Assembly (NCBI RefSeq): GCF_009389715.1
Contig: NC_052409.1
Location: forward strand, 1,714,001-1,778,000
Source of the DNA: Phoenix dactylifera
Lineage: Eukaryota > Streptophyta > Magnoliopsida > Arecales > Arecaceae
Reading direction: 5' to 3'
Length of the DNA stretch: 64,000 nt
Of this stretch, positions 10,201 through 23,500 are shown in pieces. The notes beneath the pieces are model-generated. The model was not told the DNA's origin. It did no database searches and saw only the letters and a program-made list of their open reading frames with translations. The position numbers and the translations under genes are program-made. Numbering within the stretch: position 1 is the stretch's first letter; each line of letters begins with the position of its first letter.

Positions 10201-12895
10201 CCTGATGAAGGCAAACCCAATTCTATTGCCTTTAATTTGATGGACTGTGGTAGCTTTGTGCTAGATTGAAGAAAAACCTAGGTCTAGGTTCATGTTGCCA
10301 ATCACCTCTGGTGAGTTTCCAATGACATAGCTTATACCCTTAGAATCCTCATGCTTTGAGGATTCTAATAAAACCAATATTATAATTTTTAGTGATCTAT
10401 TTTTGATATTTATGGACCCTTTTGTTTTAGAAAAATCTAGACCTAAAGTCGACAATATCCATTGGGGCCTATCAATATTTCTAATTAAATTTTGTAAATT
10501 TTAAAATTGCATTTTATTAATATAAAATTTTTATCTTGCATTGAATTTTCAGAAATTACATGTGTTTTGATGAGGTGCTTCCTATTATAGTACTCTAGAG
10601 GCTATATTTTGATGTAAAATTATTTTTGATTGTTAAATATGAGAGAGAGATTGAATTGAGTAGAAGGGGTCTGCTTGTTGGATCGAACTTGTTTGGTAAC
10701 TAACATCTACCTAACTAGAGTTTTAACACCATATCTTTAAAATACATTCTTACATTAATTTCTTACAAGAATGCATTGAAAATTATGGATTATACTTCGT
10801 GGAACACTTCTTTCAAATGAAATACATATATGCCCTCTAAATGCTAAGAGTTTCGGACCGTGCAGGTTTGTATCCATGATAAGGAATCAGTATTTGCATG
10901 TGATGTGAGCCACCACTAGCACACATCCATACCAGCGCTCTCTTGTTAGCACATTCATGCTCGTCAAATACAGCATGATATTAGTTAGCCATTGACACGA
11001 CATCGAAAATAAAAACTGTAACCATTATTCTTGAAAAATGTTCCTTTACATGCACACATTTGGATCGTGCAAGTAAAGATTGTGACACCGGAACTCTTAA
11101 ATCTCTTCAAAAATTATATGTTCATGATTAGGGATTAGTAGACATGTTTAACAGAATACTGAAATTATCGAAAACTTTAAAACTTCGAAACCTTATACCT
11201 TTGAATGTGCTTTGGACTCTTCCTTCAAACCATGCACATTTGTTAACTATTGGAAACTCTTGGATAAATTATGTATGATTTGAAAATTTGGTAAACTCCT
11301 TGAGCCATTATTATAATTTGGAAAGCACAATGAAACTGAACTTGTGAATATTTTGGAATCAATTTTCTGTTTTGGACTCTCAATTTGGTTATGTTTTGGA
11401 CCTAGCCAGTGGGATTATACATTAGCACTCTGAAGTCTGAACATTCCAAAACTTGACCATTTTGGATCTACTCTGTAGAGGTTAAATGCGGTATTTTTGA
11501 CCTACCCTACAAGGATTAAATGCGGGATTTTAGACCTAATCTCCATGGGCGAAATAAGATAATTTGGGCCTTTTCACAAGGATGATGTGGCCATAATAAG
11601 TTAAAAATTGTTTTTGCATGGTTTATGCATTGCTTATTAGAATTGTATGTGAGATCTTGATTTTAGAAAATGTCTTGTAGGTTGCATTTTAAAAATACAA
11701 GTGCAATTTTGATTGTGGAAATCCTATTTTTGTTAACTAAATTCTCTTGCTCTATGCATCCATAAATTGTTAAAAGCTCCTTTTATTGTACTTGCTTGAT
11801 CCTTCCAATTATGGTTTTTGTTTACTTACTGGTCTTTGAGCTCACTAATTCCCTCACTTTTCAGATCCCAACGCTTAAGGGTTGGCAGGTAGTGCTTGGG
11901 GATGAGTTTAGAGCAAAACCCGAAAAGTGTGTGAACCAACAAAATTGTTTTAGTTTTTGCTGTTGCAAACCTCCTTTTCTAAATGTTGTCTTGTAACACT
12001 TGTTAAACTTGGAGAATTTGATGAATTGTTTAGTTGGTTGGGTAGTAGGTTTGTTTTAATGTTTAGCTTGTGACGATGTTAATTCAGTTACTTTGGAATT
12101 GGCGTATGGCCAATTGAAGTTATTAGATCTCAATAGTTTTGAAGCTTTACCGTGCTGTGTTTGTTGGATAGTTGCTGGGATGGGTTTATAATTATGGTTA
12201 GCAGGATTCCTTGCATGATCATGGGGCCGACCTAATGCATGTGCAGCTATTGCCATGTTCCTTGGCACTTGCCGCTAGGTCGAGAGGGTGACAAAAACAA
12301 CGCAACCAAAAGTGCGAGAAATAAATTTGGAGAAAATCCAATATGTAAATGCCATCTCCTTCGCAATCCAATAAGAAAATCATCATCTAATATAATGATG
12401 ATAGCAGAAGCGCGAGACATGGCATAGCAGAATGAAGATAATAGAAGATTGATCTTTTTCCCGAAGCAAAATACAGATCATGGAATACCTCTAGGGCCAA
12501 GAGTGACTCCGACGGCATTGGCAAGTTTCTCGACGCCGCACTGGAGGGAAGACCTCGAGGCCTGGTCGAAAGCGATCTCCTTGGCCTTGGCGCGCACCAC
12601 CAGCTGCCTCGGCCTCTGCCCCTGGCTCGCCCTCCTTCTCAAGCCCTCCCGCTGCATACCAGAACGCAAAACAATAATATTTGAAGAACGGAAAAGAAAA
12701 AAAACCATGAGATATAAACAAGAGAAGGAATTAATCGTGACACCAAATTAACCACCACAACGAGTTTATTTTTTCTCTCTCCCTCTACAAAATCTCACGA
12801 CAAATAAATCAAATCCGAAACCCTAGCAAAACGAGAAATACCTGGAGAGGGGAGCGAAGGATGGAGGCTGAGAAGATCGCATTCGCCGTCGCCAT
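4297..12895 (-). CDS. CPN60A: Chloroplast chaperonin 60 subunit alpha (Rubisco large subunit-binding protein alpha)
   Basis: Eight coding exons: 12895-12842, 12651-12489, 9643-9522, 9347-9140, 8981-8836, 8756-8450, 5195-4744 and 4584-4297. All junctions are GT/AG and in phase. The total is 1740 nt (579 aa), normal for the family. Residues 1 to about 38 ([18 protein letters not shown], then an Arg/Gln-rich stretch) form a chloroplast transit peptide, with [10 protein letters not shown] starting the mature protein. Group I chaperonin marks are VGVTLGPRG (about 65-73), GDGTT (123-127) in the ATP site and [11 protein letters not shown] in exon 7. The ending [20 protein letters not shown] is typical of the alpha subunit; beta and mitochondrial HSP60 have different tails, the latter GGM-rich. 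In plastids, alpha and beta subunits form the CPN60 ring that folds Rubisco large subunit with CPN20/CPN10. I see no inactivating change in the exons. Long introns hold repeat relics. Confidence 0.95.
6215..6320 (-). mobile_element. Possible SINE relic in chaperonin intron
   Basis: On the minus strand, GTCAGGTTTGAAACTTTG resembles a degenerate B box and is preceded about 40 bases earlier by an A-box-like GTGGTTGATGG. A short A-rich tract follows. Degenerate; borders are estimates. Confidence 0.25.
6972..7652. mobile_element. MITE-like element (Harbinger/Tourist-like) in intron
   Basis: The left end GGTCAAGTTTGGTGACCC and the inverted right end GGAGGCGTTTGGTATGGGG share the G(T)TTGGT core common at termini of plant MITEs. 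Further GTTTGGTA motifs inside (about 7070 and 7115), and their complement near 7570, suggest a composite or nested element. The middle (about 7140-7400) is very AT-rich. The possible 3-bp duplication is degraded (TAA left, TGA right). No transposase frame. Confidence 0.45.
9724..12293. mobile_element. LTR relic (solo LTR or non-autonomous LTR element) in CPN60 alpha intron 2
   Basis: The element begins TGTAACACCCCGGCCC at 9724 and ends GGTGACA at 12293, giving TG...CA termini with short imperfect inverted ends. It is flanked by perfect 5-bp direct repeats AAAAC (9719-9723 and 12294-12298), the target duplication made by LTR-element integration. At 2570 bp with no recognisable gag or pol frame, it fits a long solo LTR, for example of a Del/Tekay-like Gypsy lineage, or a non-autonomous relative. 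Plant LTRs beginning TGTAACACCCC are common. It sits 80 bases from exon 3 inside the 2845-bp intron 12488-9644. A perfect duplication argues against great age, but age cannot be measured from one copy. Confidence 0.75.
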
Positions 12896-13140
12896 TTCCG
12901 TGGAAACGGATCGAGAGCCTTTGGATCAAAGGCGGCTGCCGCTTTTTTGGCCTAGAGGAGTTTTGAGTTCCTGGATCGGAGAAATAGCGACAGGAAAAGA
13001 GGAGTTTTTGTTACTTATGTATGTACTGCCGGGGTGGGAATGGAGTGAATGCCGGAGCTTCCAGAAGACTCCAAGATCTGGATGCTTCGAGAAAGAAAGA
13101 CGGCGCGAAGGAGAATTAATCTAGGGTTTGGTTCACGATA
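12896..13140 (-). promoter_or_regulatory. CPN60 alpha leader and proximal promoter with telo-box
   Basis: Immediately upstream of the chaperonin start the gene strand contains CCAAACCCTAG, which includes a perfect telo-box (AAACCCTA, plus-strand tagggttt at 13122-13129). Telo-boxes are frequent near start sites of highly expressed plant housekeeping and translation genes. No confident TATA box was placed. Confidence 0.4.
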
Positions 13141-14580
13141 ACCGACCCCGCGCACCTGGCGCAGCCTTGGAATCTCGGTACTGTTTCTGGCTACGGAGCG
13201 CCTCGCATGGAGCAAGGGGCGCGAATCACAGAAAGGTTAGGCCGCGAAAAGATTCGGGCTTGGGCTCATGGTTTACGCTACTGAAACCATCCCTATAGAA
13301 ACCTCAAGACCTGATTGGCTTCATCAGGGACTTCTTTAGTTTTAGCTCTCCACTAGCAATTGGCCTGGAGCCAGCAGACCTGATCCAGACCAATAGTTTT
13401 ATCACATAAATGATGCATAGATTTACATTTATAGCTAACGCATATCATGAAGACCCTTGATTACACTTTGAAGATGTGAAGGTGACTGAACTTAATATTG
13501 CTGCCCTCCTCACGGTTGGACCCAGACCCGATCCATAGCCAATCTTAAAGGTAAGATAAAACTTTAATTATACCTGCACACCAGGTCTCATGAAATCTCA
13601 ACTGCTCGAAGTCGGCCCTAACCCATTGCTTGGATAGGCAGGGGTTGGATCAAAATTTTAGACATAAACCTTACATGTATTTGAATTTAGATTAGCAGGT
13701 ACCCATTCTCGATCCAATTTGATGACATACTTAACTGGCATCCCTTTTGTAAGTCGCGATATGTTATGATACTGTATTTACCATTGGCAGCTAGTGATAA
13801 CACTTGAATCAATTCCAATGTACCAGCCAAGCTTCGAGCAGCATAGAAGAGTTTATTTTGCCTTTGAACATCTCTATGCTCATCATATTTAATTGGAGGG
13901 CGATTCTAGTACGGTGGTCAAGTGGCTGCAGCGAACTTCTCCCAATTTAGAGGCTTAGAGCATCCACCCCTCCTGCACGACACCTTCAACCTCATCTCTC
14001 CTCAAAAGAGAAGGGAGCAGACCATCAGGCTGGGTGACTAACAATGTAGCCGATCATGGAAAACTTGCCATTTGACACTGTTTCAACTCCTCGACAGCTC
14101 CAGGACCTCGTTCTTTCTGATAGCTTGGGTTGTATATGCATTCATTGCACTAAGCCACGCACTGTCAGAAGAAAAAAAAAATGGGTACAACAAGGTGACA
14201 TCCTTTTCCTTGTGCAGGCCAAGCATAGGAGCTGGACCGAGCCACCAATGCACAAGCAGCAGCAGGCTTCAGACAGTGCTGAACCATATCATGTGTAACC
14301 ACACTACACGGGCTAATATGAGACAAATTAACAGCCATTTATCGGGAATTATATAGATAAATATAGCAAAGCAACGTCAGGTAAGAAAATGAATGTCAAG
14401 GCCACAGCCCATGGGAATGTACAAGCAAATGCGAATCGAAGGAGGGTGGATAGCACAGGGATCGTGCCCTCTCTTGCAATGTGCTCACCCGCTGCGTCAC
14501 CAAAAATAGAAATAGCTTGCTCTGAGAAATTCTTCCTGGGAAACGAGAGATGCGAATGAAGGCCGCTGTAAAAACCTGCA
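13140..14580. other. Intergenic DNA between CPN60 alpha and the OTU gene
   Basis: Holds the chaperonin upstream region and the OTU 3' flank. About 13290-13740 contains degenerate repeats rich in GACCCGATCC / GGTTGGACCCAG motifs. No gene was recognised. Frames at 14056-14356 and 14349-14690 run over OTU 3' sequence and look spurious. Confidence 0.5.
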
Positions 14581-14583
14581 CTC

Positions 14584-17500
14584 CTAGTGCTTGTTTCCAA
14601 AGTGCCACCACCTTTTCTTCTTCTTGGATTCCAGTGTTGGTAGATCTGCACAGCCAAAGAAGAAAATGAAAAACAAGCTTCAGACAACATGCAAATCAGA
14701 CCAGATCGAGCACTTTGGATCTAGTCCGAATGATTCTGCAAAGATTTTGGTCATATTTTGAGGGAGGTAGAAATATTGGTGATAAAAATGCGAGTAATCT
14801 CAACATTGTCAGTGTCGTCGAAAGTATTAACTGATAGAAGGGTAACTATAGCAGTCAAACATAGAGTATCATTTACTTACCCCTTTCAGGATAAATCGAA
14901 TTGTAATGCACCTCAGCCCAGAAGCTCAAAAAAATAACTGCCAAACAGTGAAAAAAAATTAATATGGCACTAAATGGCCAAGCAGGTGAAGGGACATAAA
15001 CAGTTTTCGTTACATAGTTCCAAAAATGAAAATAGTTGTCCATATACGAGGATTACATTAAATTAATGCTATATCCTTGGTTAAGGAAAATTTCAAATCC
15101 ATTTGCACGATGGAAGGTCATGACAAGCTAATTGTATTGCACAAGTAATAGACTGCTGAACATACAGGTAACAAGCTCATAAAAATACAACCATACATAT
15201 GCACGGCAGGATGGCAAATAACCATTCTCTCCCATCCTTTAACAATGAGTTCATAAAATCCCAACATGTTCTTCCCATAGATCCATTGCATGCATGGCAA
15301 GGCATGTACCAGAGCACTCATGGGACACAATATTAAATGTCTTCCCAGTGAAGGAATAAAGACAACAGCAAATTTTCAGTCTCTATGAGCTGCATCTATT
15401 ACTAATAAAGCCCCCAAATTGCCATTAAGCTCATAAGACATCAGTTTTTAGATAGTTAAAGAAAAACACATGAAATATAAAATATTAAATGGATCAAGCC
15501 AGATTAGTAATTGCCACCAGGCATGCTTCCAGAAAGTCAAATAATTACAAAGCCAGGCTCCATTTAAGTGTGATCAGATTTGCATAACTTGTCAGACGTT
15601 CCCTATTAGTTTAATCAAAACTTCTTAAACAGAAGAAATACATTAAAAAATAACAAGAACAGCAAGCAACCAGTTGTACATACCTCGTTTAGATTTCTGA
15701 ACATTTGGCAGAATCTCAATATAGCAAGTATCCTTGAATGATGTTATGACAAAAATTTTAACGCCATACTGCATAAGATCAAAGAAATTGATAATCACTA
15801 ACTAAACCTTTATTTATATAAAATATGGTGATCAGCTTACTTCATTTCATGAAATATTGAAGGAAACCATTTACATCTTACAGGTAGAAAAGCATGATCA
15901 ACTAACATATGAATAATACAACATGAAAGCAATATCAAGCGAGCATGAAATTATCAGCGTAAGACAGAACAACTACCCAGATAACAATCCCTAAGAATAA
16001 GATCTGCATAAGAAAGAGATAATGTTCATATTACAGAACAAACCCCTTGGGCCTTTCCCTTCATCAACATTCTATCCATGAGTCAATATGCAAGTTTGCT
16101 TAATTTGTTTTTATGGCTGAAGCTCAATATCCAGCCATTGCAAAAAAGTGGATCACCGATATGAACATGAAATGAAGATGGATCCCATCACCAACGCATG
16201 AGTCATATGTGACAACCAATCTACCAAACAAGAATATTCATAGACTCAAACAGGTATTCATTTATCTACATGCACTTTCACGAGCTCTCATGTGTGACGC
16301 ACTTTTTGCTCTATCCAACAAGCTAAAATGAAATAACAATATGGAATTCCAATATAACAGTTCTAACACGTTTTTTAGCTTGTTACACTGAATATATCTT
16401 AAAATACAGATACGTCTTTTAACAGAGAAGTGATCATTCTCAGATCTAAATTCACGGAGATGAAGGCAAGAATCATCAACACAATATGTCTGAAGCCTGG
16501 TAGAGATATCATTATTAAATAATGTAAGTAGCCAGGCTTTAAACCACACACCACAGGAAAGAAAAAGCTAGACAAGAAATAAACTTCTGACAACCTAAGA
16601 AGATTGCCTACCAAATACCAATCCCATGAGTCTAAATCAAACATTTCATCAGCATAATTTGATGTCATTTAAATATAGATTTTAAGCAATTAATGTGAGA
16701 TTCAAGGACAGATGGAAATTGTATTCCTTAAGTTAAATAACTAAGGGCCAATCAAAATAGTGTGCCAAAGGTTGACATCAAGGTTCGCCATCTTGGTACC
16801 GGACCCCATACCGGTGCCACACTAGCACAGTATCGGTACAATACGGTATGAAATTCTTTTGGCATACTGAGTGTTGGCACACCATCCGTACCGAATATCG
16901 GTACTGAACTGGTACGGTACGGTACGCCTCGTACTGCTCGATTCAGGCCAATACGGGATACCTTAGTCGATATCACTTTATTAGGCTCAATAGGAGATAG
17001 AAGAACAAGCTAGCTATGGGGTAAGGCATAAGCATGAGGTGCCAACTTAGGAAAAGGGTCAAACATGGACACAGGACGAAAATTTTAACTCCAAGAAGTC
17101 TAAACCAAACCCAGCCAAGATCCAAGGAAAAGCACCTGATATATTGAGACACCAAAATCCCAATGCTAGAAGAATTTCACAAGAAAAAATGAGGGTGGCT
17201 GAAGTTGCAAAGACCAAAGAATACCAATAGAGGCCAGAAATGAAGTATCAAAGAGAGTTTTGCAACCTACTTAACCCCAAAGTCCATGAAGAAAGTATAG
17301 ACCACGAATCTCAAACATCCCAAATAACCATTATGACACCAGAGAATTTGGGCAAGTCATAAATTATCAAAAGTTCTCATCTCAAGATTTGGGTGTTGAT
17401 AAAGCAAATTTCAATAAAACAAGCCCCATCAGATTAGATTAGAACAGTCTTGGTTAATAAAAATAATGGTTAATAGTTCTTTCATAGTCTTTCTAAAGGA

Positions 17501-20500
17501 AGAGAAAACCCAACAAAACCTGACCAGCAATACATCTTGCCTCAAGCCAGATATGAAGTAAAAAAGATCAAAATTGCTTTTGCAATATGAACCTCCATTT
17601 AAAGCGACTAGCACTCAGTAAACAGCAATGCCACTGAAAATGGCGGACTATGCATCAGCTACAATAGCCTTGAACTCTTGATGCAGTCTCATGCCTTATC
17701 ATCCAGTGATAAAGAAGTGATAAACAAAACTTACTGATAAAAATTATTCATCAAAATTTCATTAATTAGATCCTATCTGGCATTAGCTAGAGGCCCAAGA
17801 CTGAATCTAAACTTATAAGGATAACTAAAACAAACTCATAAGGTTTAATTCAGTCCAGACAACTAATGCAATGATCGATGGCACAGGTTCACATGCTCCA
17901 GCAATAGTTCAGCATAGGGATGTCCATAGGACAATTCACAGGCCTAACTTCATAGTCATACACCAGGAATTGAGCCTATTCAAAGTCTTGTCAAACTCTG
18001 CCCGGATCCGGCTAATTGACATCCCCAGTTCAGCTTCAGGTAATAACAACAAAAGCACGCCAAGGAACCAAGTCAGTCCAGTGACGAGGTTACAGGACTG
18101 CTCAAACATGCCCCACAGTTGATCATTACTTTGCAAGTATCACTAAAAGCGAAAACATAGAAAGAAAGCTAATAAAGGGTCTTTGACCAAAATGTCTCAT
18201 TCACAATGCCAAATATATTACTAAAAATAAGACCTTGCAAGCAGGATTGTCCAGCAGCTAAGGGATGTGATTTCAGAAATCGTGTAGACCTTTCAACATC
18301 CATACCTTGTACAAGCTATTACATGATATCAAACATAAACAAAACCAAACTAGAAATGTAGTATTTAACATTTTACTCTCACTTTTAATGGCTAACTAAA
18401 CTTGTCTCATTTAAGTCCGTTGTTTAAAGGTGAATCAGCAAAAGGAAAAGAATCTGTCATTTGCTATTTGCTTTGCGAAACTCTTGAGAAGGTAACATCT
18501 CTCTTGAAAAGAAGAGCTTCTTTTTCCTCTCAATGCAAGGATGGGAATCCTATCAAATTCAATAAGAACAAGAGAAATAAAATAATCCAGTAAAAGTTTC
18601 CAAAACTGATTCATATGATTGCCATGTTTTGCACTTCATTCTCATCACTGTCCTGACACAACTTAAAATGAAGTTGTACTCTTGGAGAAGCTCCTCACTC
18701 CACAAAACCCACACCAACATTATCATCAAAGTTAAGATATTCACAATATAGTAAGACATCAAATTAAGGGGAAAATGTAGTACTGACCAGAAACATCAAA
18801 AAAGGAAAAAGAAAATGAAAAAAGAGCCAAACAATATTATAACAGAAAAGAAAAGGAATGAAACAGTGGAAATTGGAAGAAGGAAAAAAAACATACTGAA
18901 TCCGCAGCAGCCTGTAAGGTAACATGATCACCCCATTCCCCACCCCTGTTAGCCACATTAATATAAAAAGATTACAAACTTATATGTATTTCCAAAATGG
19001 CATCATAGATTATAAGATATAGAGCATACGTTGAAATCTTTTTCAAATAGTCACCGTACGCCATGGGAACATATCCCTCATAGTTCTCAGGGTGAGACTC
19101 AAGCTGAAAAATGAATGAAGAAAGACATGCATTCATTGATGATGAAAAATGCAGATCAACATAAAAATGAAATGAGAAAATACCCTAGAAATACCAAAAA
19201 GATGAAGATCAATAGAAATTTTAAGAATGATACTAGCAGTAGAGGACAAACCTGATTAACAACTTGCTGCCTCACAAACTTGTGGTGCTCAGGGGTACGG
19301 TAAAATTGATCAGACAGAGCTCGAAACTGTGAAGGATATGAAATTGAAATTTGACATCTCAGTTGATAAGAAGAAAGATTAAGAATTGTCAAAAAAAGGC
19401 TTCACAGCTAATTTTGAATATGTACACATGCACACACACATACTAACATGATTGACCAATAAGTGAAAATTGACATAATTTGGAACATTTGATGCACAAG
19501 TGCAAATATAGTAAAAGAGGATAATATATTGCAAACATGCATGTGTTTATCATTGCAGGGCTATATTATGGAAAGATCCAGCATTTATGGAGCGAACATA
19601 TAAGGTCAACCAATCTAAACTGGTTATATCCAATTCAGACGATGTAATGCCTTTTAAGAAGCTTCCCTTGTTTCTATCTTCTCATTCTAACAAATTGAGG
19701 CGCAAGAATAAAAACAAGAAGCATACAAGAAAATATTCAGAGTAAGACTCCAATTCTGAAAAGGTAGAAGCAAGAATGCCTGTTTGTGTTTGATTGAACT
19801 TAAAAGATGCAATTCTCATGTTACGAGCTTGATTCGTATGAAAATTTTGAACTCCTTTTATGGTTATTGCTTCATTCAATTTGTCATGCATGAGTATCAG
19901 TGTCTTTTTCTTCTTCTTTTTTTAAGAGAGAGAGAGAGGAGGAGGACTCACCAGTACATTAATTACCCAAGCCCAAATACTTAGATATGCAACGCCTAAG
20001 ATTTGAACCAAAAACCTCTGATTACTAAGTTTAGGGGTGTGGCCATTGGGATAAGCCCCAATTCACCATGCATATCAGATTTGATGTTTGAACTTTTTGC
20101 AAATTATTTCTTCTACTGTGAATTAACCTTGAAAAAATGATTGTATTAAAAATTGAAAATTGTAACATAATTTTTAAATGGATCATAAACTAGGACACGC
20201 ATGAATCATATTGATATCTAAGCATGTAGAGTTTAACTTCTGAGAAATATAATTTCATGCTTTTGTGACAAATTTTGTTTTTCTGGACTTTCCTAGTCTC
20301 TCAAAATTTAATTTTGATGAGCTACATATGTTTTTATTGCTTTCATCATAGTCATTCAATTTTTGGCATATAAATTGTTGGCAAGAGTTTACCAGACATA
20401 ACAATTTAACAATATAATATGTAGACTAATCTTTCAATTTAAGGCTATATACTGACCAAATTCAAATCAAATTCATTGAAGTTTTGACCCCAAAATCATT

Positions 20501-23500
20501 ACAAAATGGGTGAATTTGAAATTGAGACCTAATCAAAAATCAAGATGCAAACTTGATGACTAATCAGCTCCAGTTCAGGTTTTAGATATGTTCAAATCAA
20601 CCAGAAGTGATGAAGACCAAGAGAGTAAAACCCAGACTTCACCTAATACAAAATTATCAGTATCCTCCACAAAGTTACGTCATCCTATTCCCCTCCTTCC
20701 CCCAAAGAAGAACCCCTGGACCAAGATGTTGCTGCATGCGATAATGCAATGCAAGAATCACCACAGACTGCCTCAGAGTGAAGGACTTTAGGTTACAGGG
20801 GAGACAGAAGGGAAGGTCAGATGGGTAGCAGATGAGGAAACAAAAGCTTGCCTTGCTTCACCCAGGTAAAGGAACAAAACCATAAAACTCATCTACCTTT
20901 GGACATACGATCAGGTTTTCAGCAAGGCTGTCCCTGGAGCCTGATTGGCTCAATGAATATATCAGTCAAGTTGGGTCGAGGTATCAACAAAGTTGGCTCA
21001 TGACACTTCGAGCTGTGTTTGGAATGTGGGGGAGTGATCAGGCACTCGGTGAGCTTGGTCCAAGTTTTCAATAGTTTGGACAGACCTAAAATCACCTGGC
21101 TTGGCCAAGTTTGCTTGATGCGCACACCAAGTTTCAAGTTTAACAACAACTCTAGGCAACATATGAACTCAACCTGAAATCAAATGGAGTCTATTATGCA
21201 AAGAACCAAAATGGACCAAATCTAACCTCGTGAGAATTGTGAACCAGCATCTCAAATCCAAACCCAATTCATCAACAAATCATCAGGTAAGATTACTTGA
21301 ATTTCACTTTAGAACCCTACTTACACGCTTGCCAGCGACATGAAAAAAATAAAAAAAATCAATGCATCTAAGGTGCAAAAGAATCTTGTTCATAGAAGGC
21401 ATGCTTGTTGCCCCAAAGCACAGCAGGGATATTAGATATAGTCAACTTATAAAAGTTTAACCTTTAGACCCTTAAATTGAGTCGGCCAATAAAAAACAAC
21501 CTCAACATTCTATAAGCTGGCCATGGATTTCAAATTTTAGTTTGTTGAAAACTCTAGATAATCAAAATTTATTATGTTATTTATTACCGAGTATACAGTG
21601 AGAATTCAACTGATGTAATAGATGTAGTTCCATGAACGAAATCATAGTGTTGACATATCGATTCCAATACGATCTTATTACTATAGCAACAAATCAGGAG
21701 AAAAACAAAAAATAGCATGGTGGGACACTGGAACACTATAGTGATACCTATCCTCCCAGAACCTGAGTTGACAAATGAGAATAATCAATTGCCAACAAGA
21801 ACTCATGTATTAGCTGCAGATTACAAGCTTATATGCTAAATAATTTCTTTAGTACACACCTACGTCATTTAATTTCAAAGGAAAAGGGGAAGAAAAAAGA
21901 GACCTAACACACAACTAACCTGACAGTTACCATCTCCTTGAACCTTGAGCTCAATCAAATCATAGAGTCGCAATCTACAGAATATATAGCATCAGACAAT
22001 CATATACAGAAAAATTTACAACATGACAATACCATTTACGACATGCAGGTATTTTACTAATGAATAACCATAATCATCAAGCCTTTTTTTTTAACCAACA
22101 ATTTGGTGTCAACTTTATGAATTCTCAGTAGCCAGTGCTCCAATCAAGGGCAATCGGTATTACATGTGTCAACCGATGAATTATGCAATTTTTTCACATA
22201 TATTGATTAAAGTATATTACATGTACTTGATCAAGAAGGTAAAAGTTATTTAAGAGATAAATATATTCCCTTATTAGTCCATGGAAATTTTTCTGCAGTC
22301 TTTATGTAGCTAGCAATGTAAGCTCATAACCAAAATTACAACTTGTCAAAACCAGTGCACCTAGGAGACCTGCCATACTGGAGCAATAACTCAAATTTTA
22401 TCATGTTATGCTGCTTCCATGATGCAAACCTAAAGCTGCTGAAGGATTTTTATAACATGGACTAACTTAACGCATAAACAATAAATCAATAAATGTGAAC
22501 CCATGGAAAGAGCTTTTGAATAACTACTATGGGATGCATATCATACCAATAGACTTACATAAAACTTATCAAAGTTGGATAAATCACAATATCACACAAT
22601 AATAAGTTGAAAGTATAGTGCTACAGTACAGGCCATACCTGTCTATAAGCCTTTGATGATCTGAAGTAGCTTCATCAACGGAAGGAATTTCTCCATTAAT
22701 TCTAGGAACATGCTGCACAAACCAAACAATTTATGATGTCAAAGAGAACATGCATGCTCGTCATTTATAACTTCTTACCTTTCAAGTACATAAATATGGA
22801 GCGCCCATATATGGAAAAGGTGAGAGCTAGCGATGATGGCGTAAATGAAAAGAAATATACTATTCATAGTTCAAATTTCAGCAGATGACAAGTAACACTA
22901 TTAAAGTGGTATTGCCGCAGAATTTAAGTGTTGGAATTCTTCAATATTGAGTAATAGCAAGAATCAAAAAAAAAACCTAGTATTCTGGCAATTTCAAATG
23001 GCAAAGACATGCAGAGCTATCACTCAGTAGAAAATGCATACTAAATAAAGTGTATAAACTATAGAGTGTATGCATGTGTGCTCATAGTGCAGAGCTATCA
23101 CTCAGTAGAAAATGCATACTAAATAAATATTCATTTCAGTTACCCTAGGTCGGTCTTTTTTTGGTCAGATACCACATTTCAGTCTTGATAATAGGTAAGT
23201 CTGATTCATTTTGAATCGGAATAGACCATGTTCAGTCCTTTACTCAGAGAAAAAAGATAATAAATCCAATGTTGTCATTTTAGGATATGTGATTAACCAG
23301 AATAACTAGCCTATCAGCAAAAAAATAATCAGATGAATTTCCAATACCAAAGTTATGCAGAATACCATGTTTACTTTAGTTGCACATATGCTAGAACCTG
23401 AAACTAAGAGGGAAGTTCAACAGCTTACTTTTCATGGTTTCACCTAAGTGATAGGAGATTTTTCCTCACTTTAGCTGCTCAGTCAAGAATTTTCATATTA

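Noticed and set aside
4297-12895. Mitochondrial HSP60 or plastid CPN60 beta
   Set aside because: The tail ends [10 protein letters not shown], and [20 protein letters not shown] is alpha-type. The GGM-rich mitochondrial tail and the beta tail are absent.
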